Part shown: positions 1 to 8,457 of the stretch, piece by piece
Position numbering within the stretch: position 1 is the first letter of the stretch
How the letters are laid out: each line of letters begins with the position of its first letter
Assembly (NCBI GenBank): GCA_963837775.1
Contig: CAWIOX010000018.1
Coordinates: forward strand, 324,883-388,882
Source of the DNA: CAWIOX01 sp963837775
GTDB taxonomy: Bacteria; Pseudomonadota; Gammaproteobacteria; Burkholderiales; Burkholderiaceae_D
Reading direction: 5' to 3'
DNA: 64,000 nucleotides
Notes under the pieces: model-generated
What the model was told of the DNA's origin: nothing
What the model saw: only the letters and a program-made list of their open reading frames with translations
Databases searched by the model: none
Made by a program: the position numbers and the translations under genes

Positions 1-1546
1 CGCCTCGATTTCAGTCAAGCTGGTGTCCGAAGTCGGCGTCGGTACGGTGGCCGCCGGTGTTTCCAAGGCGAAAGCGGACCACGTGGTGATCGCCGGTCAC
101 GATGGCGGCACGGGCGCCTCGCCCTTGTCTTCGATCAAGCACACCGGTACGCCGTGGGAACTCGGTTTGTCCGAGACCCAGCAGACCCTGGTGTTGAATG
201 GTTTGCGCGGACGGGTCCGGGTCCAGGCCGACGGTCAGATGAAGACCGGTCGCGACGTTGCGATTGCCGCCATGCTGGGTGCCGATGAAATCGGTTTTGC
301 GACTGCGCCGCTGGTGGTCGAAGGCTGCATCATGATGCGCAAATGCCATCTGAATACCTGCCCGGTCGGCGTTGCGACGCAAGATCCGGTGCTGCGCGCC
401 AAGTTCTCCGGCAAGCCTGAATACGTGGTCAATTACTTCTTCTTCGTCGCCGAAGAAACCCGTCAAATCATGGCGCAGCTGGGTATCCGCACTTACGAAG
501 AACTGATCGGCCGCGTCGATCTGCTTGACAAGTCGAAGGCAATTTCACACTGGAAAGCCAAGGGTCTGGATTTCTCGCGGATTTTCCATCAGCCGGTAGT
601 CGCCCCCGGTATGCCTTACAAGCATAGCGAAGAGCAGGATCACGGCCTGGAAAAAGCGCTCGACCACAAGCTGATCGCGCAAGCCAGGGCAGCGCTCGAC
701 AAAGGCGAGAGGGTTTCCTTCATTTCGCCGGTCAAGAACGTCAACCGCACGGTCGGCACCATGCTGTCCGGTGAAGTGGCGCAGCGCTATGGGCATGCAG
801 GCTTGCCTGACGACACCATCCATATCCAGTTGCAGGGCACTGCCGGTCAATCGGCTGGCGCCTTCCTGGCGCATGGCATTACGCTGGATCTGGTCGGTGA
901 AGGCAACGATTACGTCGGCAAGGGCTTGTCCGGCGGCCGTATCATCGTGCGTCCGAATACCGAGTTCCGCGGCTGGGCGGTCGACAACATCATCTGCGGC
1001 AACACTGTGCTGTATGGTGCGATCGCCGGCGAGGCTTTCCTCAATGGCGTGGCCGGTGAGCGCTTTGCTGTGCGTAACTCCGGTGCGACGGCAGTGGTGG
1101 AAGGTACCGGCGACCATGGTTGCGAATACATGACCGGCGGCACGGTCGTGGTGCTGGGTGAGACCGGCCGCAATTTCGCGGCCGGGATGTCGGGCGGCAT
1201 CGCCTATGTGTACGATCCGGACGGTCAGTTCGCTAACCGCTGCAATACGGCGATGGTGGATCTGAATTCGGTGCTGTCTTCCGCCGAGCAGGAGCGCACC
1301 GTCGATCGCGCGATCTGGCATACCGTGTTGCGCGGTGGCGAGGCGCAAACCCACGAAGCGATCCTGAAGGGCTTGATCGAGCGCCACTTCAAGTACACCG
1401 GTTCGACCCGTGCCCGTAACCTGCTGGATAACTGGAATGAGTCGCGCAAGCAGTTCGTCAAGGTGTTCCCGACCGAATACAAGCGGGCGCTGGCCGAGAT
1501 GAATGCCGGTGTCGACGAGCAAAGCATGGAAACAATCGCCGCATAA
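1..1546 (+). CDS. gltB: Glutamate synthase (NADPH) large subunit, C-terminal part
   Basis: Carboxy-terminal ~515 residues of the large subunit of NADPH-dependent glutamate synthase, which makes two glutamates from glutamine and 2-oxoglutarate. The frame is open from base 2, so the amino-terminal glutaminase and central domains lie outside the window. Visible are the FMN/synthase-site stretch GHDGGTGASP, the cysteine cluster CIMMRKCHLNTCPVG that ligates the 3Fe-4S centre, and a glycine-rich GxGxG beta-helix domain filling the last ~250 residues. The gene for the small subunit follows 73 bases downstream on the same strand, the usual gltBD operon. The call is secure; only the 5' end is missing. 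Confidence 0.97.
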   Translation, partial: ASISVKLVSEVGVGTVAAGVSKAKADHVVIAGHDGGTGASPLSSIKHTGTPWELGLSETQQTLVLNGLRGRVRVQADGQMKTGRDVAIAAMLGADEIGFATAPLVVEGCIMMRKCHLNTCPVGVATQDPVLRAKFSGKPEYVVNYFFFVAEETRQIMAQLGIRTYEELIGRVDLLDKSKAISHWKAKGLDFSRIFHQPVVAPGMPYKHSEEQDHGLEKALDHKLIAQARAALDKGERVSFISPVKNVNRTVGTMLSGEVAQRYGHAGLPDDTIHIQLQGTAGQSAGAFLAHGITLDLVGEGNDYVGKGLSGGRIIVRPNTEFRGWAVDNIICGNTVLYGAIAGEAFLNGVAGERFAVRNSGATAVVEGTGDHGCEYMTGGTVVVLGETGRNFAAGMSGGIAYVYDPDGQFANRCNTAMVDLNSVLSSAEQERTVDRAIWHTVLRGGEAQTHEAILKGLIERHFKYTGSTRARNLLDNWNESRKQFVKVFPTEYKRALAEMNAGVDEQSMETIAA

Positions 1547-1619
1547 ATTGCATGGTGAACCCCGCCTTGCTGCGGCCGGTAGCGGCAGCAAGGCGGAGTA
1601 GACAAGACAGAGGATAACA

Positions 1620-3083
1620 ATGGGTAAAGTAAGCGGTTTTATGGAGTTCCAGCGTCAGGAAGAGGCGTATCTGCCGCCGGCCGCGCGTCTGAAGAACTAC
1701 AAGGAATTTGTGCTGCATCTGAGCGATGCTGCAGCCAAGATTCAGGGCGCGCGCTGCATGGACTGCGGCGTTCCGTTCTGCAATAACGGCTGCCCGGTCA
1801 ATAACATCATTCCCGACTGGAATGATCTGGTGTACCACGGCAATTACCGTGCGGCGCTGGAGACATTGCATTCGACCAATAATTTTCCGGAATTCACCGG
1901 GCGCATCTGTCCAGCACCGTGCGAGTCGGCCTGCACCCTCGGCATCAATGAGGCGCCGGTCGGCATCAAGTCGATCGAGCATTTCATTATCGACAAGGGC
2001 TGGGAAAATGGCTGGGTTGCACCGCAACCGGCCAGTATCAAAACCGGCAAGAAAGTCGCAGTAGTCGGCTCCGGCCCGGCCGGACTGGCTGCCGCGCAGC
2101 AACTGGCGCGCGCCGGTCACGACGTGACGGTATTCGAGAAGAGCGATCGCGTCGGCGGTCTGTTGCGCTACGGCATTCCTGACTTCAAGATGGAAAAATC
2201 GCATATCGACCGCCGTGTCGAGCAGATGCAGGCCGAAGGCGTGACCTTCCGTACCGGCGTGTTCATCGGCAAGGATTTCCCGCAGAACGTGAATAACTGG
2301 GCGACCGAAACCATCGCGCCAGAACAGCTGGAAAAGGAATTCGATGCGGTCGTCATCGCCGGCGGCGCAGAGCAGCCGCGCGACCTGCCGGTGCCGGGGC
2401 GCGAGCTCAAAGGCGTGCATTTCGCGATGGATTTCCTGCCGCTGCAAAACAAGGTCAATGCCGGCGACAAGCTGAAGGACCAGATCAAGGCCACCGGCAA
2501 GCATGTGGTCGTGATCGGCGGCGGCGATACCGGCTCCGATTGCGTCGGCACTTCGAATCGTCACGGTGCTGCCAGCGTTGCACAGTTCGAGCTGATGCCG
2601 CAACCGCCGGAGCAGGAAAACAAGCCGCTGGTATGGCCGTACTGGCCGACCAAGCTGCGCACCTCGTCCTCGCATGACGAGGGTTGCGAGCGTGACTGGG
2701 CAGTGGCTACCAAGCGCCTCGAAGGCAAGAACGGCAAAGTCGACAAGCTGATCGCCTGCCGCGTCGAATGGAAAGACGGCAAGATGGCCGAAGTGCCGAA
2801 TTCCGAATTCGAAATGAAGGCCGACCTGGTGTTGCTGGCGATGGGTTTCGTATCGCCGGTACAACAGGTGCTGGATGCATTCGGCGTCGAGAAGGATGCG
2901 CGCGGCAACGCCAAAGCGAGCACCGATGGCGAGGGTTGCTACCGGACCTCGGCGGCCAAGGTATTCGCGGCCGGCGATATCCGTCGCGGTCAATCGCTGG
3001 TGGTGTGGGCGATCCGCGAAGGCCGCCAATGCGCGCGTGCAGTCGATGAGTTCCTGATGGGGACATCGCTGCTGCCTCGTTAA
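1620..3083 (+). CDS. gltD: Glutamate synthase (NADPH) small subunit
   Basis: 487-residue beta subunit of glutamate synthase, the flavoprotein that passes electrons from NADPH to the GltB subunit. The amino-terminal ferredoxin-like region carries cysteine clusters (CMDCGVPFCNNGCP and CPAPCESACTLGI) for 4Fe-4S centres. An FAD-binding fold VAVVGSGPAGLAAA starts near residue 143 and an NADPH-binding VVVIGGGDTGSDC near residue 296. The carboxy-terminal AAGDIRRGQSLVVWAI is typical of this oxidoreductase family. Length matches the family. The ATG follows an AGAGGA-type ribosome site. It forms an operon with gltB and is followed at once by a strong intrinsic terminator. Confidence 0.98.
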   Translation: MGKVSGFMEFQRQEEAYLPPAARLKNYKEFVLHLSDAAAKIQGARCMDCGVPFCNNGCPVNNIIPDWNDLVYHGNYRAALETLHSTNNFPEFTGRICPAPCESACTLGINEAPVGIKSIEHFIIDKGWENGWVAPQPASIKTGKKVAVVGSGPAGLAAAQQLARAGHDVTVFEKSDRVGGLLRYGIPDFKMEKSHIDRRVEQMQAEGVTFRTGVFIGKDFPQNVNNWATETIAPEQLEKEFDAVVIAGGAEQPRDLPVPGRELKGVHFAMDFLPLQNKVNAGDKLKDQIKATGKHVVVIGGGDTGSDCVGTSNRHGAASVAQFELMPQPPEQENKPLVWPYWPTKLRTSSSHDEGCERDWAVATKRLEGKNGKVDKLIACRVEWKDGKMAEVPNSEFEMKADLVLLAMGFVSPVQQVLDAFGVEKDARGNAKASTDGEGCYRTSAAKVFAAGDIRRGQSLVVWAIREGRQCARAVDEFLMGTSLLPR

Positions 3084-3102
3084 TAGCGGAGGGCAAATCA
3101 GA

Positions 3103-3137
3103 AGCCCGCTGCATCGTGCGATGCAGCGGGCTTTTTG
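3103..3137 (+). terminator. Intrinsic terminator after gltD
   Basis: Perfect 12-bp inverted repeat (AGCCCGCTGCAT / ATGCAGCGGGCT) with a 6-base loop, followed by a T run. It closes the gltBD transcript 19 bases past the gltD stop. Confidence 0.93.
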
Positions 3138-3200
3138 ATTGTTGCCGATGCCGAAAAACACCTTATTGTGAGTTGTCAAGCCGCACTGCAGCATTCGTCT

Positions 3201-3206
3201 TATAAT
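3201..3206 (+). promoter_or_regulatory. Probable -10 box of the mla operon promoter
   Basis: A consensus TATAAT lies 20 bases before the mlaF start and directly after the gltD terminator. A convincing -35 box at 16-18 bp spacing is not seen; TTGTCA at 3173-3178 is too far upstream (22 bp). Confidence 0.5.
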
Positions 3207-3225
3207 GCGTCTTTGCGTTTAACCA

Positions 3226-4053
3226 ATGTTGCCTAGCGTGCAAGTTATATCCTCTCCCTTTGTTGAAATCAGTAACGTCACTTTTGCTTACGGTGAGCGT
3301 CGCATCCTCGATGGCTTGCAGATGCGTTTTCCGCGCGGCAAGGTAGTCGCTGTGATGGGCGGTTCCGGCTCGGGGAAAACCACGATTCTGCGTCTGATCG
3401 GCGGCCAATTGCCGGCGCAGAGCGGGACGGTCAAGGTTGATGGCCAATTGGTGGATACGCGCGCTAGCGAGAGTTTGTATCGTTTGCGGCGCAAGATGGG
3501 GATGTTGTTCCAGCACGGCGCCTTGTTTACCGATCTGTCGGTATTCGAGAATGTTGCCTTTCCGCTGCGCGAACATACCGATTTGCCGGAAGAGTTGATC
3601 CGCGACCTGGTGCTGCTGAAGCTGCATGCAGTGGGCTTGCGCAATGCCGCCCAACTGAAGCCGGCCGAAATTTCCGGCGGCATGGCACGCCGGGTGGCGG
3701 TGGCGCGTGCGATTGCGCTGGACCCGCAGCTGATCATGTATGACGAGCCGTTTGCCGGGCTGGATCCGATTTCGATGGGGGTGACCGCGAACCTGATCCG
3801 CAAGCTCAATGATGCGCTCGGCTCGACCTCGATCGTGGTGTCGCACGATGTGCATGAATCGTTCGCAATTGCCGATTACGTGTATTTTCTGTCGCAGGGG
3901 AAAATTGTTGCCGAAGGCACGCCGGCCGAAATGCTGGCCTCCGCTGACCCTTACGTGAAACAGTTCGTGCACGCCGAAGCGGACGGCCCGGTGCCGTTCC
4001 ATTATCCCGGCAAGACCCTGGCTGCGGACCTGGGACTGGAGGCGCCGGCATGA
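3226..4053 (+). CDS. mlaF: Phospholipid ABC transporter ATP-binding protein MlaF
   Basis: 275-residue ATPase of the Mla system, which moves phospholipids between the outer-membrane lipoprotein MlaA, periplasmic MlaC and the inner-membrane MlaFEDB complex. Walker A GGSGSGKTT is at residues 45-53. The signature EISGGMARRVAVARA, Walker B LIMYDEPFAGLDP and the switch histidine (VVSHD) follow in the normal order. First gene of mlaFEDACB, overlapping mlaE by four bases (ATGA), which implies translational coupling. The start chosen is the first ATG, 20 bases past a -10 box. Length is typical. Confidence 0.97.
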   Translation: MLPSVQVISSPFVEISNVTFAYGERRILDGLQMRFPRGKVVAVMGGSGSGKTTILRLIGGQLPAQSGTVKVDGQLVDTRASESLYRLRRKMGMLFQHGALFTDLSVFENVAFPLREHTDLPEELIRDLVLLKLHAVGLRNAAQLKPAEISGGMARRVAVARAIALDPQLIMYDEPFAGLDPISMGVTANLIRKLNDALGSTSIVVSHDVHESFAIADYVYFLSQGKIVAEGTPAEMLASADPYVKQFVHAEADGPVPFHYPGKTLAADLGLEAPA

Positions 4054-4831
4054 TCGCCAATGGATTGATCGCGATCGGACACTGGGTGCGGGAATTCATC
4101 GCCGCGCTGGGCTATGCGGCCAATATGTTCTTTGCGCTGCTGCGGGCATCAGGCGGCCTGTGGCGCCGGCCGCGGCTGGTGACCGACCAGATCCATTTCA
4201 TCGGCAATTATTCGCTGATGATCATTGCGGTGTCGGGCTTGTTTGTCGGCTTTGTGCTGGGTCTGCAGGGTTTTTACACACTGAGCCGATACGGTTCCGA
4301 GCAGGCGCTGGGGTTGCTGGTGGCGCTGTCGCTGACGCGCGAACTGGGGCCGGTGATTACCGCGCTATTGTTTGCCGGCCGGGCCGGCACCTCGTTGACG
4401 GCGGAAATCGGCTTGATGAAGGCGGGTGAGCAACTGACCGCGATGGAAATGATGGCAGTCAATCCGCTGCAGCGGGTGATTGCGCCGCGCTTCTGGGCCG
4501 GGGTGATCGCGATGCCGGTGCTGGCGGCGATTTTCAGCGCGGTTGGCGTGTTCGGCGGCTATATTGTAGGTGTGCAGTTGATCGGCGTCGATGAGGGCGC
4601 ATTCTGGTCGCAGATGCAGGGCGGGGTCGAACTCTGGCAGGATATCGCCAATGGCGTGATCAAAAGCATGGTGTTCGGGATTGCGGTAACCTTTATTGCG
4701 CTATTTCAAGGCTATGAGGCAAGCCGACGCCGGAGGGCGTGGCGCGTGCCACGACCCGTACCGTGGTGATTGCTTCGCTGATGGTGTTATGGCTGGATTT
4801 CGTGCTGACGGCGCTGATGTTCAATAAGTGA
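4050..4831 (+). CDS. mlaE: Phospholipid ABC transporter permease MlaE (frameshifted here)
   Basis: Permease of the Mla lipid transporter. The family sequence is intact for ~224 residues (FVGFVLGLQGFYTL, ALSLTRELGPVITALLFAGRAGTSLTAEIG) up to FQGYEAS. One base then appears to be missing near 4724, so the literal frame runs into an arginine-rich tail and stops at 4769. Restoring one C gives PTPEGVARATTRTVV and the last hydrophobic helix, ending FVLTALMFNK at 4831. The corrected length of 260 aa is exactly family-typical. As given, the last membrane segment is lost. Either sequence error or a real lesion; I favour error because the downstream reading frame is perfectly preserved. Confidence 0.93.
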
Positions 4832-4834
4832 TTG

Positions 4835-4911
4835 AAATATACTGGGGCTGGGTATATTTTATTGCGCTTTGTTTAATTGCGGTAGATAGGGGTTTTTAAG
4901 TCATACCCCCA
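4835..4911 (+). repeat. Dispersed ~75-bp intergenic repeat, copy 1
   Basis: Starts 3 bases after the corrected mlaE stop and sits inside the mla operon. It shows the AAATATAC / GTATATTT arm pair, a diverged core ending in TGCGG, and a terminal ATACCCCC able to pair with the inner GGGTAT. It is the most diverged copy in the core region. Confidence 0.75.
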
Positions 4912-4975
4912 GATTTTTCATAAAATGTTCGGGCGCGAGAGAGATGGCTCGTGCCGCTATTTAAGGTATTGCTTC

Positions 4976-5449
4976 ATGCAACGGAAATCATTGGATTTGT
5001 TGGTTGGCCTGTTTGTGCTGCTGGGTGCGGCGGCGCTGATGTTTTTGGCGCTAAAAGTGGGCAATATGAGCTCGCTTTCATTCGGCAAGACCTACGCGGT
5101 CATTACCAAGTTCGACAATATCGGCGGCCTGAAGCCGCGCGCGCCGGTCAAGAGTGCCGGCGTGGTGGTGGGGCGCGTGGGCGAAATCGTATTTGACGAC
5201 AAAAGTTATCAGGCGCTGGTGACGCTGAACCTGGAAAATCGTTACAAGTTTCCCAAGGATACCTCGGCCAAGATCCTGACATCCGGCTTGCTGGGCGAGC
5301 AGTACATCGGGCTGGAAGCGGGCGGCGACACGCAAAATCTGGCTGCCGGCGACAAGATCAACATGACGCAATCTGCGGTGGTGCTGGAAAACCTGATCAG
5401 CCAGTTCCTCTTTAGCAAAGCAGCTGAAGGAAAGGATGGTGCCAAGTGA
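4976..5449 (+). CDS. mlaD: Outer membrane lipid asymmetry MCE-domain protein MlaD
   Basis: 157-residue inner-membrane-anchored MCE protein, the substrate-binding subunit that forms a hexameric ring on the MlaFEB transporter. One amino-terminal membrane helix (LLVGLFVLLGAAALMFLAL) is followed by a single MCE domain (TKFDNIGGLKPRAPVKSAGV through LTSGLLGEQYIGLEAGG). The ATG at 4976 is preferred over the in-frame upstream ATG at 4925, because MQRKSLDLLVGLF is the usual family start and the upstream extension has no homologous look. The stop overlaps the GTG start of mlaA. Confidence 0.96.
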   Translation: MQRKSLDLLVGLFVLLGAAALMFLALKVGNMSSLSFGKTYAVITKFDNIGGLKPRAPVKSAGVVVGRVGEIVFDDKSYQALVTLNLENRYKFPKDTSAKILTSGLLGEQYIGLEAGGDTQNLAAGDKINMTQSAVVLENLISQFLFSKAAEGKDGAK

Positions 5450-6306
5450 GAATCATGCAATGTTTGGCCACGATGCTGATGGCGCTTGCGCTGACTGCGT
5501 GCGCGACCGCGAATAATCCGAAAGATCCGCTGGAGAGCTTCAATCGCGCGATCTTTACCTTCAACGATACGCTGGATCAGGCGGCAGTAAAACCTGCCGC
5601 CACCTTCTATCAATCGGCATTGCCCTCGTTCGTGCAAACCGGGGTCAGCAATTTTTTCGGCAATTTGGGCGATGTCTGGACTGCCGTCAATAATTTGCTG
5701 CAGGGTAAGTTGGAGGCTGGCATGTCCGACATCATGCGGGTGGCGTTGAACAGTACCCTCGGTTTCGGCGGTCTGCTTGACATCGGCTCGGAAGCGGGCA
5801 TGGTCAAGCATCGGGAAGATTTCGGGCAGACGCTGGGAAAATGGGGTATCGAACCCGGCCCTTATGTGGTGTTGCCGGTGTTCGGCCCCTCGACCTTGCG
5901 CGATACGCTCGCGTTTCCGCTCGATTTCAAGGCGGACCCCTGGGCTTACAAGGATCCGGTCTATATACGCAATATCGGTACCGGCTTGCGGCTGATCGAC
6001 CGTCGTGCCGCCATACTGGATGCGTCGAATCTGGTAGAAGAGGCCGCGCTGGACAAATACACCTTTATCCGGGATGCGTATTTGCAGCGCCGTGCCAGTC
6101 AGGTACGAGATGGCGCCTCGCAGCCGGACAACGGCGATACCGTGCCAGATTATGAAAAACAGGGCGCATCGCCAGCGTCCGAGGAACCTCCGGCACAATC
6201 TTCCGTCCAACCATTGCAACAGGTCAATGTTGTCGTGGACTCAAGTACTCAAAGCGCGGCCCCGAACGCAGATGCATCGTCTGCTGCGGCCAAAGTCAGT
6301 GAATAA
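5446..6306 (+). CDS. mlaA: Outer-membrane lipoprotein MlaA (VacJ)
   Basis: 286-residue MlaA/VacJ lipoprotein that extracts mislocalised phospholipids from the outer leaflet of the outer membrane and hands them to MlaC. It has a lipoprotein signal with lipobox LTAC, then the family landmarks DPLESFNRAIFTFND, VNNLLQGK, NSTLGFGGLLDI and EDFGQTLGKWG...GPYVVLPVFGPST. The last ~70 residues are low complexity (Q/S/A/P rich), an unconserved tail. The GTG at 5446 overlaps the mlaD stop; an ATG three codons in (5455) is an alternative start. Confidence 0.96.
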   Translation: MRIMQCLATMLMALALTACATANNPKDPLESFNRAIFTFNDTLDQAAVKPAATFYQSALPSFVQTGVSNFFGNLGDVWTAVNNLLQGKLEAGMSDIMRVALNSTLGFGGLLDIGSEAGMVKHREDFGQTLGKWGIEPGPYVVLPVFGPSTLRDTLAFPLDFKADPWAYKDPVYIRNIGTGLRLIDRRAAILDASNLVEEAALDKYTFIRDAYLQRRASQVRDGASQPDNGDTVPDYEKQGASPASEEPPAQSSVQPLQQVNVVVDSSTQSAAPNADASSAAAKVSE

Positions 6307-6350
6307 CTCTGCAGAATAGTCTGCAATCGATCGTTTAATCAAAAAAACAT

Positions 6351-7007
6351 ATGAACATTCTGAATAAAATCTTCTTCACGGCCCTGACCATCGGGGCGTT
6401 GGCATTTTCCGGCAGTGCTGCGGCACAAGCGGCGCAAGAGGCGCCGGATGCGCTGGTCAAGCGCATCAGCCAGGAAGTATTGGACATCGCCAAGGCGGAC
6501 AAGGATATTCAGGCCGGCAACCAGAAACGGGTGCTGGCGCTGGTCGAGGAAAAAGTATTGCCTTTTGTGGATTTCCAGCGCATGACTGCATTGGCGGCCG
6601 GCCGTAATTGGCGTGAAGCAACACCGGAACAGCAAAAGCAGTTGATCGGTGAATTCCGCAGCTTGCTGATTTACACCTATTCCGGTGCAATTTCGCAGAT
6701 CAAGGACCAGAAGCTGGAATTCAAGCCATTCCGCGCAGCCGCCACCGACACCGAAGTCGAAGTGCGTTCGCAAGTGCTGCAGGCCCGTGGCGGCGAGCCG
6801 ATTCAACTCAACTATCGCCTTGAAAAATTGCCGGCGGGCTGGAAGATTTTCGATATCAATGTGCTCGGCGCATGGCTGGTCGAGACCTACAAAGGTAGTT
6901 TTTCCGCCGAAATCAGCAAAAGCGGCATGGATGGCCTGATCAAGGTGCTGGCAGACAAGAACAAGCGCCTGGCCGCAAGTGCAGCCAAGGTGGCCAAGTC
7001 TTCATAA
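6351..7007 (+). CDS. mlaC: Periplasmic phospholipid-binding protein MlaC
   Basis: 218-residue periplasmic shuttle that carries phospholipid between MlaA and MlaD. A Sec signal peptide (hydrophobic stretch ending GSAAAQA) is followed by the Tol_Tol_Ttg2/MlaC fold, seen in VLPFVDFQRMTALAAGRNWREATPEQQKQLIGEFRSLL (as segments), YSGAISQIKDQKLEF and WKIFDINVLGAWLVETYKG. Length is typical. It is part of the mla operon and followed closely by mlaB. Confidence 0.96.
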   Translation: MNILNKIFFTALTIGALAFSGSAAAQAAQEAPDALVKRISQEVLDIAKADKDIQAGNQKRVLALVEEKVLPFVDFQRMTALAAGRNWREATPEQQKQLIGEFRSLLIYTYSGAISQIKDQKLEFKPFRAAATDTEVEVRSQVLQARGGEPIQLNYRLEKLPAGWKIFDINVLGAWLVETYKGSFSAEISKSGMDGLIKVLADKNKRLAASAAKVAKSS

Positions 7008-7018
7008 GAGCATTGACG

Positions 7019-7309
7019 ATGCCATCATTCCAGCCGGGTCAGTCGCTGACCGTTCATACTGCCAGCGCCGTATTGGCAGCCGGTTTGCAAGAGATCGCGG
7101 CTGGCCAGACGGTGTTTGACTTGTCTGGCGTGACCGAGCTCGATTCAGCGGCCGTTGCCACGCTGCTGGCTTGGCAGCGTGCAGCGCAGGCGCGCGGCAA
7201 ACCCCTTGTTTTTCCCGGTATGCCTGCCAATCTGTGCAGTCTGATGCGCTTGTATGGCGTGGCCGAATTGCTGCTGCCGGCCGAAAAGGCCGACTTCCGG
7301 CATCATTGA
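7019..7309 (+). CDS. mlaB: STAS-domain protein MlaB
   Basis: 96-residue cytoplasmic STAS protein, the regulatory subunit bound to the MlaF ATPase. The STAS core FDLSGVTELDSAAVATLLAW includes the conserved D-S-A around the usual phosphorylatable serine. The ATG at 7019 is chosen; an in-frame TTG two codons earlier is possible. It is the last gene of the mla operon, 11 bases past mlaC. Confidence 0.9.
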   Translation: MPSFQPGQSLTVHTASAVLAAGLQEIAAGQTVFDLSGVTELDSAAVATLLAWQRAAQARGKPLVFPGMPANLCSLMRLYGVAELLLPAEKADFRHH

Positions 7310-7369
7310 GCGCCAGTCCAACTCCCTCCCGTTTCATTCGCATGATCCTTATTCTGTTTGGAAATCCCC

Positions 7370-7375
7370 TATAAT
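7370..7375 (+). promoter_or_regulatory. Probable -10 box upstream of the ABC exporter operon
   Basis: TATAAT in the 233-base gap between mlaB and the next ABC transporter. Only weak -35 candidates exist. The implied untranslated leader is about 160 bases. I see no known riboswitch in it. Confidence 0.45.
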
Positions 7376-7542
7376 CAAGGGTTCTGCCGCAAAGAATTCG
7401 TGGTTCCCGTTCATATGCAGCAAACGCAGCGCGGCAACGCGCGGCCGCAGCCGGCGTCAGTCTGCGGCAATGCATGTTGCACTGCTTGTGAAATGTGGAA
7501 CCGGACTCCTGGCTAATTTCGCATAAAGTACACCAAGCCGTT

Positions 7543-8457
7543 ATGGCTGCTATCAATATCACCAACGTCGAAAAACGCTACCAGTCGCTACAGGCGTTGG
7601 GTGGCGTATCGCTTGCCATCGAAGAGGGCGAGTTTTTTGGCCTGCTCGGACCGAATGGCGCCGGCAAGACCACGCTCATCTCCATCATCGCCGGCCTGAC
7701 CCGTGCCGATGCCGGCTCGGTCACGGTGCAGGGGCATGACGTCGCGACCGACTTTCGTGCCGCACGCCAGCACTTGGGCGTGGTGCCGCAGGAACTCGTG
7801 TTCGACCCGTTTTTTACCGTGCGCGAAACATTGCGCTTGCAGTCCGGCTATTTCGGCTTGTCCAACAACGACAAATGGATCGATGAGGTGATGGGTAATC
7901 TCGATCTGACCGACAAGGCCGATGTCAACATGCGTGCGCTGTCCGGCGGCATGAAGCGGCGCGTGCTGGTCGCGCAGGCACTGGTGCACAAGCCGCCGGT
8001 GATCGTGCTGGACGAGCCAACCGCCGGCGTCGATGTCGAGTTGCGCCATACCCTGTGGAAATTCATCACCCGCCTCAACCGCGAAGGCCATACCGTGGTG
8101 CTGACCACGCATTATCTGGAAGAGGCGCAGGCGTTCTGCAATCGGGTTGCGATGCTCAAGAGCGGCAAGGTGGTCGCGCTCGATACCATGGCGGCCCTGA
8201 TCAAGCGCATTTCAGGCTCGCAACTGGTGTTGCATCTGGCGCAGGGGCAATTGCCGGAAAGTTTGCGCGCGCTGGTATTGCACCCGCAAGAGATGCAGAA
8301 CGGCAACAAGTACACGCTGCGCGTGAATGATTATGTGGATGTCGAGCCGATACTGGCGACGCTGCGCGAAAGTGGCGCAGTCATCGACGACATGCAATTG
8401 CAGCAGGCGGATCTGGAAGATGTGTTCCTGCAGATCATGGACGGGGGCGCACGATGA
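7543..8457 (+). CDS. ABC-2 type transporter ATP-binding protein (YadG-like)
   Basis: 304-residue ATPase of an ABC-2 exporter. Walker A GPNGAGKTT, Q-loop VVPQELVFDP, signature LSGGMKRRVLVAQALVHKP, Walker B VIVLDEPTAGVD and switch TTHYLEEA are all intact. A ~80-residue carboxy-terminal extension is usual for the YadG/drug-export branch. ATG 7543 is preferred over an upstream in-frame ATG at 7495, since MAAINITNVEKRYQSL is the family start. It overlaps the permease gene by four bases. Substrate unknown. Confidence 0.93.
   Translation: MAAINITNVEKRYQSLQALGGVSLAIEEGEFFGLLGPNGAGKTTLISIIAGLTRADAGSVTVQGHDVATDFRAARQHLGVVPQELVFDPFFTVRETLRLQSGYFGLSNNDKWIDEVMGNLDLTDKADVNMRALSGGMKRRVLVAQALVHKPPVIVLDEPTAGVDVELRHTLWKFITRLNREGHTVVLTTHYLEEAQAFCNRVAMLKSGKVVALDTMAALIKRISGSQLVLHLAQGQLPESLRALVLHPQEMQNGNKYTLRVNDYVDVEPILATLRESGAVIDDMQLQQADLEDVFLQIMDGGAR

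Noticed and set aside
4835..4911. Repeat copies as ordinary intrinsic terminators or REP elements
   Set aside because: Some copies end in a short T run, but orientation relative to genes is inconsistent, the core is conserved outside the stems, and the GTAG signature of REP elements is missing.
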